A program made the translations under genes and the position numbers. A DNA stretch of 64,000 nt from Balanoglossus misakiensis (taxonomy: Eukaryota; Hemichordata). Below, piece by piece: positions 1 to 11,602 of the stretch (positions are counted from its first letter, which is position 1; every line of letters begins with the position of its first letter). The stretch covers positions 2,480,001-2,544,000 of the forward strand of contig CM082582.2 of assembly GCA_040954595.2 (NCBI GenBank), read 5' to 3'. Below the pieces are notes generated by a model that saw only the letters and a list, made by a program, of their open reading frames with translations, was not told where the DNA came from and did not search any database.

Positions 1-472
1 TGTTACCATTATATGATGCCCATACATCATTATACGACGCTCATACATCTTTATACAATGTGTATACATCATTATACGCTGCTTGTGCAACCTTATACGA
101 TGTGAATACATCATTATACATTGCCCATACATCATTATACGACGCTCATACATCTTTATACAATGTGCATACATCATTATACGCTGCTTGTGCATCGTTA
201 TACGCTGTGAATACACCATTATACATTGCCCATACATCATTATACGACGCTCATACATCTTTATACAATGTGCATACATCATTATACGCTGCTTGTGCAT
301 CGTTATACGCTGTGAATACATCATTATACATTGCCCATACATCATTATACGCTGCCCATACATCTTTATACAATGTGTATACAGCATTATACGCTGTGCA
401 TACATCATTATATGCTGTGCCTACATCATTATACGTCGCTCATTCACCATGATACTATGCCCGTTCAACATC
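1..472. repeat. 21-bp minisatellite, left inverted arm
   Basis: Tandem array of a 21-bp unit of the type catacatcattatacgacgc plus one base, with variants. The window starts inside or exactly at its outer edge (tgttaccattatat). It ends in a conserved non-repeat tail (ttcaccatgatactatgccc) near 450-470. The unit is free of stop codons in several frames, so long repetitive reading frames appear, but these are a by-product of 21 being a multiple of 3. The reverse complement of the same array and tail lies at 7586-8074. Confidence 0.9.
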
Positions 473-572
473 TCAGATCTCAGAAACTACAAGTCTGATC
501 ACCTTTAAATTTGGCGTGCAGGTAGACTACCTTTTGTCCATCATTTTTGTAATTGGAAATTATGCTGTCAAA

Positions 573-586
573 GTTGCAGGTTTTTT
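573..586. repeat. Target-site duplication, left copy, of the Tx1-like LINE
   Basis: gttgcaggtttttt recurs directly after the poly(A) tail at 5795-5808. The left copy runs into a T tract (581-603) that is about 17 T longer than the six T of the right copy. Confidence 0.85.
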
Positions 587-832
587 TTTTTTTTTTTTTT
601 TTTAAGAGGGCGCTCTGCATCTGTCATCCACGGAAACAGGGTTTGAACGCTCCGTGAGTTTTTTGACAAATTTTGTCATCGTACTGTTAAACTTGTTTAC
701 TGCGAAGTGTTCGGAGTGCAGTTTAACTACCTATGTAGCAGAAGTAACCTTTATTGTGTTACTATCTGGTCATTTTTGGACGTTTGAAGGAGTTTTCAGT
801 TTTGTCGTTACAACAAAGGAACCCCACCCAGT

Positions 833-2119
833 ATGGCGGCCGGCGCGGCGGGAGTCCGAAGCTACGCACAAGTCACCATGCCGTATGCAGACTCAGAAAC
901 TGCTGAGGACCACAAGTCCGTTCTATTTCTAAAACAATCAGATGTTGTTAGACCAGAGACCAAACAATGGTTAAAAGGTGAGGAGATCCTTGCTAGTATT
1001 GCTGAAGTAGTGCCAATTGAGAACATTGACGGCTTGCAGCGGATTCGTGGTCTCTGGAGAATTTACCCAAGGGACAATGCCGATAAGCTAATACTGAAGC
1101 AACATGGTTTGTCTTTACGTGGAAAAGCAATAGAACTTTGGGATAAGAATCCATTCAGGCGTGAGTTGCAAGAAGTTGGTGTCAAGATCATTGTGAAAGA
1201 TTTGCCGTTGTCGTTAGATGACAGCGTCATCGGGAGCTCTTTGTCTGCGATAGGCCTGAAAACTAAATCTAGGCTTCTGCGGCAAAGATGGCGGGTGAAC
1301 GGCAAACTCACCAATATTTGCAATGGGGACCGCATGGTTTTCGTTGAAAAACCATCCAAAGATCTACCGAAATTTATTAAAGTCGGACCGTTTTCTGCAA
1401 GGCTTTTCAGTAGCTTGCAGAACAGAAACTCTGAGCAAGAAACAAAGTGTAACAAGTGCTTGCAACTTGGACATTTTAGCTACCAGTGCACAAATCCTTT
1501 GAAATGCAGACTTTGTTTCGGCAATGGGCACCTTGCAAAGGAATGTGTTAATGCCAAGTGTGAAAAGCAGGCCGAACAGGAGGTGGAAAGTGGTGTATGC
1601 GCGTTGATTACTCCCGCGACGGAGGCAGTAATTATCACATCGACGCCACAACAAAGCACCACACCTACAAGTGACGCAGGCATTCCAACGCCTTTATCTA
1701 CATCTGCTGCAGAGCAGGCTTCGTCAGCTCATTGTGAGAGCCAACAGACGAGGGAGGCTACTACGAAGAGTGGATCGAACATAGGCAGTACTAGTCATGA
1801 CACAGTGTGCAACGACCCATCATCCTCATCGAGACAACGAGCCTCGCAGCGGTCGATATCATCGTACTTTCCTGAGAAAAGGCGCGATCCAAGAATACAG
1901 AAACCGAAAGATTGTGATCAAGACGATTCCGTCGCTGCCGTCGCTGACACATCAGCGAATATCAGCGAGAGCGAGTCTGAACAGTACGTGGACTGTGACA
2001 CAACAAAAGAGGAAATGTCCGATCTTTCACCGGAATCACCCGTGATTTTAACGCCGGCTTCCGGGACGACCACGGACAATAGAAAGAGACGCAAGAGGAA
2101 GAGGAAACTAAAGAAATGA
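833..2119 (+). CDS. LINE ORF1 protein with CCHC zinc knuckles
   Basis: A 428-residue putative RNA-binding ORF1 protein that would package the LINE RNA. The start is the ATG in gtatggcggc. Two tandem CX2CX4HX4C knuckles lie around residues 205-240 (CNKCLQLGHFSYQC and CRLCFGNGHLAKEC). Before them is a globular region with the pattern common to Tx1-group ORF1 proteins. The C-terminal third is Ser/Thr-rich and low complexity, ending in a Lys/Arg-rich stretch. The stop TGA overlaps the ORF2 ATG (ATGA, 2116-2119), which suggests reinitiation as the route to ORF2. No internal stop is seen. Confidence 0.85.
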   Translation: MAAGAAGVRSYAQVTMPYADSETAEDHKSVLFLKQSDVVRPETKQWLKGEEILASIAEVVPIENIDGLQRIRGLWRIYPRDNADKLILKQHGLSLRGKAIELWDKNPFRRELQEVGVKIIVKDLPLSLDDSVIGSSLSAIGLKTKSRLLRQRWRVNGKLTNICNGDRMVFVEKPSKDLPKFIKVGPFSARLFSSLQNRNSEQETKCNKCLQLGHFSYQCTNPLKCRLCFGNGHLAKECVNAKCEKQAEQEVESGVCALITPATEAVIITSTPQQSTTPTSDAGIPTPLSTSAAEQASSAHCESQQTREATTKSGSNIGSTSHDTVCNDPSSSSRQRASQRSISSYFPEKRRDPRIQKPKDCDQDDSVAAVADTSANISESESEQYVDCDTTKEEMSDLSPESPVILTPASGTTTDNRKRRKRKRKLKK

Positions 2120-5100
2120 GTAACAAATTACATATTGTAACTTTAAATGTAAGAGGTCTAGGTAATTACTCTAAACGTAGAGATATCTTGCAATGGCTTA
2201 AACACCAGAAGGCGTCTTTTGCCGTTTTACAGGAAGTTTACGGTGAAAATATAAATATTGTTCAATGGGAAAAAGAATGGGGAGGTCGGATAATTATGTC
2301 GGAAGGAGCCAAAAATAGTAGAGGCGTCGCAATCTTTATTGCTAAACATTGTAATTTTCATATTGACAGTGTGTACAAAGATGACTCTGGTAGAATTGTT
2401 ATTGTTAACGGTATGTACGAGAACATGGGTTTTTCAGTCAGTGGTGTCTATGCACCGAATGATGCTGTACAGAGAAATCGCTTTTTTGTCAACTTTATGA
2501 ACATCATTCAGGTTAATTGTAAGTATGAACGCCTTATAATAGCCGGTGACTTTAATTGTTCACTTAATAAGAGGCTGGATAAGAGATCTCGGGCGGTATC
2601 TGTGGATAAATCCGTCCCGACCTTACGTAAAATGCTGCAGCAGTTCTCCCTGGTTGACATTTGGAGAGAACGCAACCCGTCACTGCAACAGTTTACATGG
2701 AGACGCTTGCATCCCAACCCGACCTATAGTAGAATTGACTATATTTTTGTATCTAAGAGCATTCTAAAAAACACAAAAAGAGTTGACATCAGACCTGCAT
2801 TGAAAACAGACCACATGGCTGTTTATTTAGAAATTATGTATAGGAAGTCTGACAGGGGTCCTGGCACCTGGAAATTTAACAAGCACCTCCTTAAAAAGGA
2901 GGATTACGTTATAAGTGTCCGTAATCTCCTGACACGGTGTAAAATTAAGTATGTGAATGTAGAAGCCAATGTTAGATGGGATTTGATAAAGAAAGATGTG
3001 AAGGAGTACACGATTGAGTATTGTCATAATGTAACGAAGAATTCTAACACCCTCATTCCGGAGTTGGAGAAGCATTTGCGTACTGCTGAACAAAACATGC
3101 TCCATGAGCCGTCTGATTCCAACATTGAGGCTTATGGTTTAATTAAACAGCGTTTGGAAGATCTTTTCACCCTCCGTGCCGAAGGTGCGCAGATACGCTC
3201 CAAGGCACGCTGGGTCGAAAAGGGTGAAAAAAGTACAAAGTTCTTTTTGGGTTTAGAGAAGACAAATGCCTCCAAAAAGGAGATGAATGTTCTCCGTACA
3301 GCGCAGGGTACCTATGTAACTGATACGGAGCACATTCTTGAGGAACAGAAGAACTTTTATCAAAATCTGTATAAAGATAAGCCGAGAGATAGTTGCCTTG
3401 ACGATTTTCTAGGAGATGCAGCTGTTTCACAGCTATCCCAGAATCAATCAGACATTTGTGAGGGTGAGCTCACAGAAAGAGAATGCTTTAAAGCACTGTG
3501 TATGATTGCTCCCAACAAATCTCCTGGATGCGACGGGTTAACTGGTGAATTTTATCGTTTTTTCTGGAATGATATTTGCGATTATGTATTGTCATCTTTA
3601 AATAGTAGTTACAGGTGTGGTTCGCTATCTTTATCTCAGAGACGAAGTTTACTTACACTCCTGTTTAAGAAAGGCTCCGAGGACGATTTAAACAACTGGC
3701 GTCCAGTGTCTCTTCTAAATACAGATTATAAAATTGCTACTAAAGCCTTAGCTAATCGGTTACAGATCGTTCTTCCGTCATTGATCCATAGAGATCAAAC
3801 CGGGTATATGAAGGGGCGTTTCATAGGTGAAAATGTTAGACTTATCGCTGACATCTTTCATTACTCAAAGAAGCACAATGTTGGGGGAGTTGCCATGTTC
3901 CTTGATTATGAAAAAGCCTTCGATAGCGTTAACTGGGACTATCTAGATGAAACTTTACGACGTATGAATTTTGGTCATTCCTTTCGTCAATGGGTAAAAA
4001 CTTTCTACACGAACATTCAGAGCTGTATTTTATACAAGGGTTGGTCTTCAAGTTACTTCAGGTTAGAAAGAGGTGTCCGTCAGGGATGTCCCCTCTCTGC
4101 ACTTTTATTTGTAATAGCAATTGAGTTTTTAGCTTGTAAGATCAGACACGATAAAACTATCAAAGGGTTTCGTCTGCCTGCTGGTAATGGTCATGCCAAA
4201 GAAGCAAAGATATCTTTACTTGCAGATGATACAACAGTATTCGTTGCAGATTTGTCTTCTGTTGTGTCTGTTCTCAAAGTAATGGAGAAGTTTCAAGGAT
4301 ACAGTGGGCTAAGGTTAAATAAAAAGAAAACGCAGGCTTTTAAACTTGGTAATTTAAGAAAATGTAACGATAAAGTGGGTGATATAAGTTGGACTGACAA
4401 TCCTGTAAAAACTCTTGGAGTATATTTTGGGTATGATGATGCTCTGTGTAAGCAGTTAAACTGGGATGATAAGTTAAAATCATTAGGTAAAGTTTTGGAA
4501 ATGTGGGGAAGACGGCAACTCACGATTTATGGCCGTGTTCTCATTACCAAGTCTCTTGCTGTTTCAAAAATTATGTATTTATCATCAGTAATTGGTATTC
4601 CCAATGATATTCTCTGTAAAGTACAACGTCTCGTTGACAGTTTTGTAAAACGTAAAAGGAGAATTTCGAACAAAATTCTTGAAAGTGGCTAAAAGCTAGG
4701 AGGAGTTAATCATATTAATGTGAAATGCCAAGTGGAAGCAATGATGGCTCTTTGGGTTAAAAGAATAATAATGTGTAAAGACGAGACATGGGCTGTCTTG
4801 CCCTGGTCATATTTGCTTTTAGATAATACCACAAATTTATTGCATCAACACTCAATTTGGCAAAGGGTTCCTGATTTTCTTTTATCTGTACTCCCAGAAT
4901 TTTTTGTAAATGTACTGAATGCCTGGTATGCGGTGAAACACAATGCTTCCCGTGCAGGGAACCGTACCCTTGTCTGGTCCTCCAAATTCAGGTGTTTTTA
5001 TGCAGCTCACTCTGAAAGTGATGACTATGATGTCACACTTGGCGTCTCTAAATCTCCGGTCCACAAATTAACTTGTAAGGTGTTGTATACTCATCTCATT

Positions 5101-5685
5101 CAGAGGCACTCAGTACAGGCTAGCGATAAACTCTCAAAATGGTTTTCTAAGTTAAATATCACCCCTGTAGAGCCAGAGAGCGACTGTTACAAAATCTGGC
5201 TGAGTATGTACAAGTTGACTAAAGAGACCAAGTTAAGAGAGTTTCAGTGGAAACTTCTACAACGCTTATTACCATGTAACAAGTATTTATACTTGTGGAA
5301 GTTAAATGAGTCAATGTTCTGTCCTCTTTGTCACCAGATTGACTCTCTGGAACACAGATTTATTTATTGTCAAATAGCTGTGAGATGCTGGAAAAAGCTG
5401 AAATACGTCATCTCTAAATGTTTTGAGTGTAGAGAAATAACACCATCAGACATTATTTTTACAAAAGTTGGCGAGAATGTCAAACCCAAAGAAAAACGTT
5501 ATGTTTTTCAGCTTTTAATTCTTCTTGGGAAATGGAGCATCCATAAGTACTGGGTGACTAATGAAAACACACCGATTGAAGTTTTAATCAAAAATGAGTT
5601 TATGTTAAGGTATAAGATTGAAAAACAACTGGATGCGAAAGCTGTTGTGCTAGAAACTTTTCAGAAAATTACGAGTTTACTGTAA
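2116..5685 (+). CDS. LINE ORF2: endonuclease-reverse transcriptase, one in-frame stop
   Basis: Target-primed reverse transcription protein. From the ATG at 2116: AP endonuclease (about residues 1-240; LNVRGLG, LQEVY, GDFNCSL, SRIDYIF, TDHMAVY), then reverse transcriptase (about 430-780; NNWRPVSLLN, FLDYEKAFDSVNW, RGVRQGCPLSALLF, and LADD near residue 703), then a C-terminal zf-RVT-like cysteine cluster (CPLCHQ...EHRFIYC near residue 1070). The frame is open to 4689, hits TAA at 4690-4692 and stays open in the same frame to 5685, so one point mutation separates it from an approximately 1,189-codon protein. Start codon and spacing to ORF1 support reinitiation. Confidence 0.88.
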
Positions 5686-5794
5686 TTTTTAACCTCTTCA
5701 GGCCCGTGCAACAATACTGTCTTTTCTATATTTATATAAACATGTAATTGAGGTGAAGGTTTAAATAAAAGATAAAAAAAAAAAAAAAAAAAAA

Positions 5795-5808
5795 GTTGCA
5801 GGTTTTTT
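5795..5808. repeat. Target-site duplication, right copy, of the Tx1-like LINE
   Basis: gttgcaggtttttt, identical to 573-586, immediately follows the poly(A) tail. Confidence 0.85.
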
Positions 5809-6119
5809 GCTACAATTGTTTTTCTGAAAAACTACTTAAAAATCTTCTCCTCCAGAACCAGCGATTGCCGAGTCACGGGATTCGGGGTATGTGGTCACCT
5901 AACCTATGTCTATATAGTATGCGAAGCGCACTGTGATTGGTCTATCGTTATGGCGGCCATATTGGATTTTCGGAAAACCATTGAAAAATGAAAATTCCGT
6001 TTTGTAGCCAAAATGATGACAGCATGGAAAATCTTTTTGTGGATATGAGTCATCATATGACCGGAACTTGTCACAATTATTATTATTATTATTTTTTTTT
6101 TTTTTTTTTTTGGGGGGGG
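5809..6119. other. Intergenic, no gene seen
   Basis: No coding signal. It contains an (ATT)n/poly-T tract and a G run at about 6075-6119 that may mark the edge of the neighbouring element. Confidence 0.5.
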
Positions 6120-7130
6120 GTCCAATTTTCCCATGACCTTTGACCCAGTTTTAAAACAACTAATTATATATGCATATGCCTTGTACCTCCTCTTGCAACA
6201 GCACCACAGTCATGAAATTTGTGGACATGGGTACCACTGCTACCAGGACATGACACAAATATTTTGGGAATTTTAGCAATGACCTTTGACCTATTTCTGA
6301 AACATCATTTTTCTGCATATCTTATTCCAGGCTAACCAATAGGGCTAGAGGTCGTGTGTTTGTTGGACATGGTCCACTATGGGGTCAACATTTTATGCCC
6401 AAATTTTGGGTGACCTTGGGTGACCTTTGATCTAATTTCCCATATCTCAGCAGCCGCAGCAGTTAGAGCCCTGGCTTTTGGGGGGATTGAGCACAATGGA
6501 GTCTTACACAAGACTTCATTAATTATGTGCATACCTAATTCTAGGCGAACCAATAGGGCTACGGGTCTGGTTTTTGTTGGACGCAGACTAGTATGAGGTC
6601 CAATATTTTTGCGCAAATATGGGGTGACCTCAGGTGACTTTTGACTTACTTTCCCCATTCTCGCCCCACCAGACTACGGATTTCTTTCGTTTCACTATCG
6701 AAATCACGTACTCTGGTTAAAATGGAGTACCGCGCTGGTATTTGAACATATTGGTAATGCATATTCATGAGATGACATCATTATAATCTGGCCAATCAAA
6801 GCCCGTCTCTCGAGGAGAGCTGGGACAATAGCACTTCCACACTGGAAGCCGCCATGTTGTTTAGAATGAGATGTAATGAGATGCGTGAATGGGATGTAAC
6901 AAGCAATCTGATTGGTTGTTGGGTGTACTATGAAAGCGCCTAGACCAAATACTGAATACATGGCCGTATTATACCACGTCCTTTTTGGGGGGAGCAGAGC
7001 GCTGCCGTAAAAGGGCCGTGGTTTGCGACGATGACTTTCCCATATCTTGGTATCCACAGCAGATACAGCCTTGGCATTTGCTGGTTACCATGGGAACCGC
7101 TTGTGCCCCGCCAACGCTGCTTGCAGCTTT
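6120..7130 (-). mobile_element. Non-autonomous element with DR1-bearing internal repeats (minus copy)
   Basis: Its right edge is the reverse complement of agctgcaagcagcg, the same start as the element at 53904. Internally it repeats, in reverse orientation, phrases found there, such as ccaatagggctag and the tgacctttgacc motif. It carries DR1-type nuclear-receptor motifs on the minus strand at 6134-6146 (one mismatch), 6280-6292 (perfect) and 6421-6433 (one mismatch). No coding capacity is seen. The left end is unclear, and 6685-7018 reads like a separate insertion. Confidence 0.6.
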
Positions 7131-7145
7131 AATTTAATCTGTACT

Positions 7146-7319
7146 TGTTATGTATGACATTTTTCTCACCCAAAAAATGTTTATTCAAGCCGAAAATTTC
7201 AAAATTATATCTTTTTATCTTTTTATCATCGAAGTATGTTTCTCGATGATAAAATATGTATTAAACAATTTCTGATGTGCAAAAACTGTGATTTGGTGCC
7301 AAAAATATCATACATAACA
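7146..7319. mobile_element. Small MITE with 19-bp terminal inverted repeats
   Basis: TGTTATGTATGACATTTTT at 7146-7164 is matched by the reverse complement of 7301-7319 with one mismatch. A second internal inverted repeat, ttttatcatcga (7221-7232) against 7243-7254, gives a nested hairpin. Length is 174 bp and there is no ORF. Confidence 0.65.
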
Positions 7320-7585
7320 TGTCGAAAGAGTTTGATCAAATATATTCATATTTTTACAGAGTTATAAAAACTTATTTTCATACTCGTACTGCAGATGCCA
7401 AACCGCGATGGTCGCCCGAAAATGCTTAACTACATGTACTTTCAGTCTCTCGAAACCAAAACCGAATCCAAGTCTTACTTCAGTACCGTCATGTGTATAA
7501 GTGCGCCCTCTTTGACGGAATTGGGGTTAGGAATAGCATATCATAATGACATGTCGGCATAGTATAAAGCCAAACGCGCACCGTA

Positions 7586-8074
7586 TGTTGAATGGGCATA
7601 GTATCATGGTGAATGAGCGACGCATAATGATGTATGCACAGCGTATAATGATGCACAAGCAGCGTATAATGATGTATAAGCGTCGTATAATGATGCATAA
7701 GCGTCGTATAATTCTGTATGGGCAGCGTATAATGATGTATCCACAGCGTATAATGATGCACAAGCAGCGTATAATGATGTATGCACATCGTATAATGATA
7801 TATGCACATTGTATAATGATGTATACACATTGTATAAAGATGTATGAGCGTCGTATAATGATGTATGCACATTGTATAATGATGTATGCATATCGTATAA
7901 TGATGTATGCACATTGTATAATGATGTATGCACATTGTATAATGATGTATGCACATTGTATTATGATGTACGAGTGTCGTATAATGATGTACGAGCAGGG
8001 TATAATGATGTATGAGCGTCGTATAATGATGTATGGGCAGCGTATAATGATGTATGCAGAGCATATAATGGTAA
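7586..8074. repeat. 21-bp minisatellite, right inverted arm
   Basis: Reverse-complement counterpart of 1-472, including the inner tail (7586-7626) and the outer edge ending atggtaaca at about 8066-8074. Unit variants differ between arms, so the arms have diverged or turned over independently. Open frames here are repeat artefacts. Confidence 0.88.
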
Positions 8075-9460
8075 CAATGGACTTAAGACAGCTGTGGCTT
8101 TCCATATGCGCAAGTGGATTGACCGACGCGTGGTACGGTAGCCGGTCATGCATGCAGGATGACTTTTTTTCATGCTGCCGGCTGCGCCTCCAATCACAAT
8201 TGCTTGAGGTCAAAGTCGTCATCAAGACGGTCCTGCCTCGCAGGACAAATGCAAGTAAGAATCAATACACGCTGATTTCAGATCATAGTGAGGTGAATAC
8301 AGCTTCTTTGTGTGAGATTGCGTTGTAGGGCTTACTTTACAGAGCATTGTCCGAAGTTTCGCGATCGCATTCCAGAGCTTGCACCTGTGCGCGCTTGGGA
8401 GAATTGAGCGTCGAAGTGGTTAGAGCGATCGGCCTCTTGCTTTCCAGTTGACCGTAAACAGTCTCTACTGTACTCGTGTGCAGCTAGACCATGGCACGGC
8501 CGTTATCGTTATCTGTAATACCTAGCACCCTTTATAGGATTAGCTTAGGTGGTAAACTGTTGTGATTGGAGTGTGTTTTTAACGTACTGTAGGTTAAACA
8601 TCGCAACTAGCCTAATGTTTGACTAGGAGGAGCACCTACTAATGCGAAAACCAGGGATTGAAAATTGCCCCTTTAAACATCGACAGACAAATGACACATT
8701 TTTCCCCCTTTATTTTGTAGAACAGAAGTAAAATGTTCTTGGAGAAGCAAATTTAAATTGTTTTGTGTTCTTTTCACAATTTTAGAAAAATGAAATATGA
8801 CGACAAGTTGACTGTAGAAACGGAAGGTTTGGGGTACTTTAGGCACATCACAGATAAATAAACACGAAACGCATTAATTTTTCAGCTGGAAAACTAAAGC
8901 CCTAGGCCTGCCCATCAGTTTCCTCCCATAGACAACCTTCACAATGGGACACCATCCCTGTTTCGTTCAGGAATCTCTCTGGGTTACCTCCAGGGGACGT
9001 ATAGAATGCATTAGTGACAATTAAAACGCCATCGACTTTATCCTGTATTATTTTGTAATATTTTCACGGAATCTGAGATTGAAAATTAAGTATTCCAACC
9101 ATCAGCAATAATTTACTTTCAAAAAATCTAACCGTTGAGAGCTATTTATAGAATAGAGTAATTTTGACATTAAGGCCGAACCCTGTTGTTGAGTATTAAG
9201 ATTTAATTTTAATGTTTCGATTAGTGATCTATTTCTTATGCATGAATGAAAAAAAATAATTGACAGATCTCAGTCTTACAGATGTTTATTTTATCACCAT
9301 GGTAACAACTTCTTATCGGTATATAGAGGGTTGTTTGTCTCGTATCGCGCTACTGATATTGAAAAGTAACCTTCCTAATTTCAACAAGCTGTAAATTTTA
9401 TAGACGTGTAACTCGTGCTCATTTTCTTCTTCTTCTTCTTCTTTTTAATTTCTGTGCCGA
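8075..9460. other. Intergenic, nothing recognised
   Basis: AT-rich DNA with no convincing ORF, splice-bounded exon or terminal repeats. A TTC-rich run lies at about 9420-9445. Confidence 0.5.
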
Positions 9461-9613
9461 CGGCTTCAGTGCCCAACGTTCGATTCTGGCAGGTGGTTTC
9501 GAAATTGGATTGTTGTATATGTGGACCAACGGCTTGTGGTCTGTCACAATGGTGAATTTCTGACCATATACATACAAGTGGAATCGTTCGCATGCCCATA
9601 CAACGGCAAGGCC
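9461..9613 (-). pseudogene. Ty3/gypsy RNase H fragment
   Basis: About 51 codons on the minus strand match the conserved RNase H core of Ty3/gypsy Pol proteins: LAVVWACERFHLYVYGQKF followed by TDHKPLVHIYNN and PPARIERWAL. In intact elements this block follows the reverse transcriptase and precedes integrase; neither is present. The surrounding reading frame is unrelated sequence, so this is a short isolated relic. Confidence 0.8.
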
Positions 9614-11499
9614 GGGATCCAGCCGGGATCGAGCATTAAACATGAAGCAGACGACAAAAAGTGACAAGACGGGCATCGCGCGTGGCAAAGTGAAAAATAT
9701 TTCCACAGAGCAATTTCAAAATAAAACGTCCGTTAATTCAACAGTATTGTTGTTTTATTTATTTGGTTTAAACACGCGCGACTGTGGTTTTTGCTGCCAT
9801 ATGCTAGTTCAGCAGGGGCCCGTTTTAGCTCTGCCAGCAGTGCATTATGAGTATTTTAGCATCGCTGGATTGAGCTCTCGTCCAATCAGAATTGCGGACG
9901 GTAGCATGATATAATATAATACTGTATATATACCATTTATATATTTGCGACAAAATTATGGTCATATATTGCCAAAGAAAACAATGGATTTCAAATAGAA
10001 TTGTTTTATCAAATTCTGGATATATTTATTATTTAGCAGCATTCAAAAATGGCTAACGATGCAGTTTTTAATTTATTAAATTCATCCATATCAAACACAG
10101 AAATGTTGTCTACCTAGGATAGGATGACTAGAACAATCATCTATACAAAGTCAGTCCCCCCAGATCAATGAGAATAAAAAGTGCCTTGCTCAAGGGCACA
10201 AAATCATTGAAGTTTATGCCATTTCCACTCAAGTTGGACTGGAAGTCAAATATGAAGACATTTGTTGGAATTTCTCTTATCTCATATACTTATCTGCATT
10301 CTGATTGTGAGCTGATATGTTATGCGGGATTTTATTCTGAAATTGTTCTTTTTGGTGCTATGGTCTATTTATTTCCTAAGTGTCACATTCCACTGGAATG
10401 AATTGTCTCTCCCATCAGAAAACAGCATCTAGACCCCCCTGGGGATACCAAATGATGACTCCCTGAGTACTTAACTCACTCCAAAATAAAATCAACCCAG
10501 TGCCAATTCTTCAAACATTTCAAGTAAAATTTGCCTGATAGAAGTTTCTCTTGATGAAAATCACTTGTGACTCTGAAGTGTTGCACAGAAAAGAACTTGT
10601 TTCTTTTTTTCTTTCTTCAAAGGGTGGAAAGTGTACCAGTCACAAATCAACGTCGTAACCAGGGTAACTACCAATTTCATGTCAAAGTTCATACATGCTA
10701 TCCTCTGCTCGCATTAATAGCGATGTTTTGGGCGATTTCTGAGGGAGACTACACTTTCTACATGCTCAATCATGAAGGTAGCTGTGTTGTGATTGGTTAT
10801 CTACACATTTGTCTCAGTCAGCAACCAATCAAAGCACAGCTTACTTTCCAGTAGTTGAGTGAAAAAAAAATTCATTAAGTTGGTTATTTTCACAAAGATC
10901 AGTCCTCCAAACTCTTCCATGTTTTTGTATTAAAGTGTATATGAAGTCGATTTGAAAAAAAAAAGATTTTCATCACCTTGGTTTCATAAAAAAATAAACA
11001 ATGTTCACCATGGAGTTATAGCGGCCATTTTGAATTTCAAATTTGAGACAATTTTTGTCATTCAAATTTTTACGGTGAATAATTAATCTGTATTCTTTGT
11101 TTTAAGCAAGAATAATCTAAAGTTGTATTGAGGAGAATATGACTGATTTTGAAGGTGCACATTAAAACCAAACATGAGAAGCAGTAGGAATAGTTCATGT
11201 CTTGTATTGCAATAATTTGGCAGCCCGTGTTCAACTCGGGGGGTGGGGGGTGGGGGGGGGAATGCTAACAATGGACACACATATACACAAAAGATTGCAA
11301 AAGTAAAAGATTTATTTTGAACACATCAAGGATTTTAAAAACCTATAAAGAATCTTTCTGGCTGTGAAGAAGCAGTAAATAATTCATTTCTCAAGTCCTC
11401 ATGAAAAAGAACTGTAAAACTGCAGTTATGGAAACTGCATTGCAAGGATTGGTAACAGATAATATTCATATCCAAGATGAGGTCATACATGGAATAACA
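9614..11499. other. Intergenic, nothing recognised
   Basis: No supported gene. It holds a G-rich tract at about 11240-11260 and several CCAAT-like boxes near 10790-10830 without other promoter features. Confidence 0.45.
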
Positions 11500-11602
11500 T
11501 TTAAAGGGACAAAATCTCTCTCTTGCTGCCATTTTTCTGTTAATTATGTTTGATACAAGACTGTGGATATATAGTGAATCAACGTTCGACCACCCACAAC
11601 TT
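11500..11602. repeat. Dispersed repeat, copy 1
   Basis: Shares phrases such as aaagggacaaa, ttaattatgtttgatacaag and aacgttcgaccac, in the same order, with 33631-33746. The family is unknown and non-coding. Confidence 0.7.

Larger units (their letters stand above)
587..5794 (+). mobile_element. L1/Tx1-like non-LTR retrotransposon, nearly full length
   Basis: A two-ORF LINE flanked by a perfect 14-bp target-site duplication and ending in a 21-A tail (5774-5794) just after an AATAAA-like signal (5764-5770). The 5' UTR starts after a T tract at about 604. ORF1 carries two CCHC knuckles. ORF2 carries an AP-type endonuclease, a reverse transcriptase and a C-terminal zinc-finger region. ORF1 and ORF2 overlap by an ATGA stop/start. 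The only visible lesion is one in-frame TAA near two thirds of ORF2. The intact duplication and otherwise open frames imply a recent insertion. The clade is inferred from the two-ORF layout, knuckles and poly(A) tail; a related L1-superfamily clade is possible. Confidence 0.88.

Noticed and set aside
60-508. Long repetitive open frames (HTSLYDA-type heptapeptides) over the left minisatellite
   Set aside because: A 21-bp period keeps several frames on both strands open; there is no start context, splice sites or non-repeat coding sequence. The same applies to 7489-8328.
8400-8460. tRNA-like box A (ggttagagcgatcggcc)
   Set aside because: No matching B box or cloverleaf found; it may be a SINE head, but the evidence is too thin.
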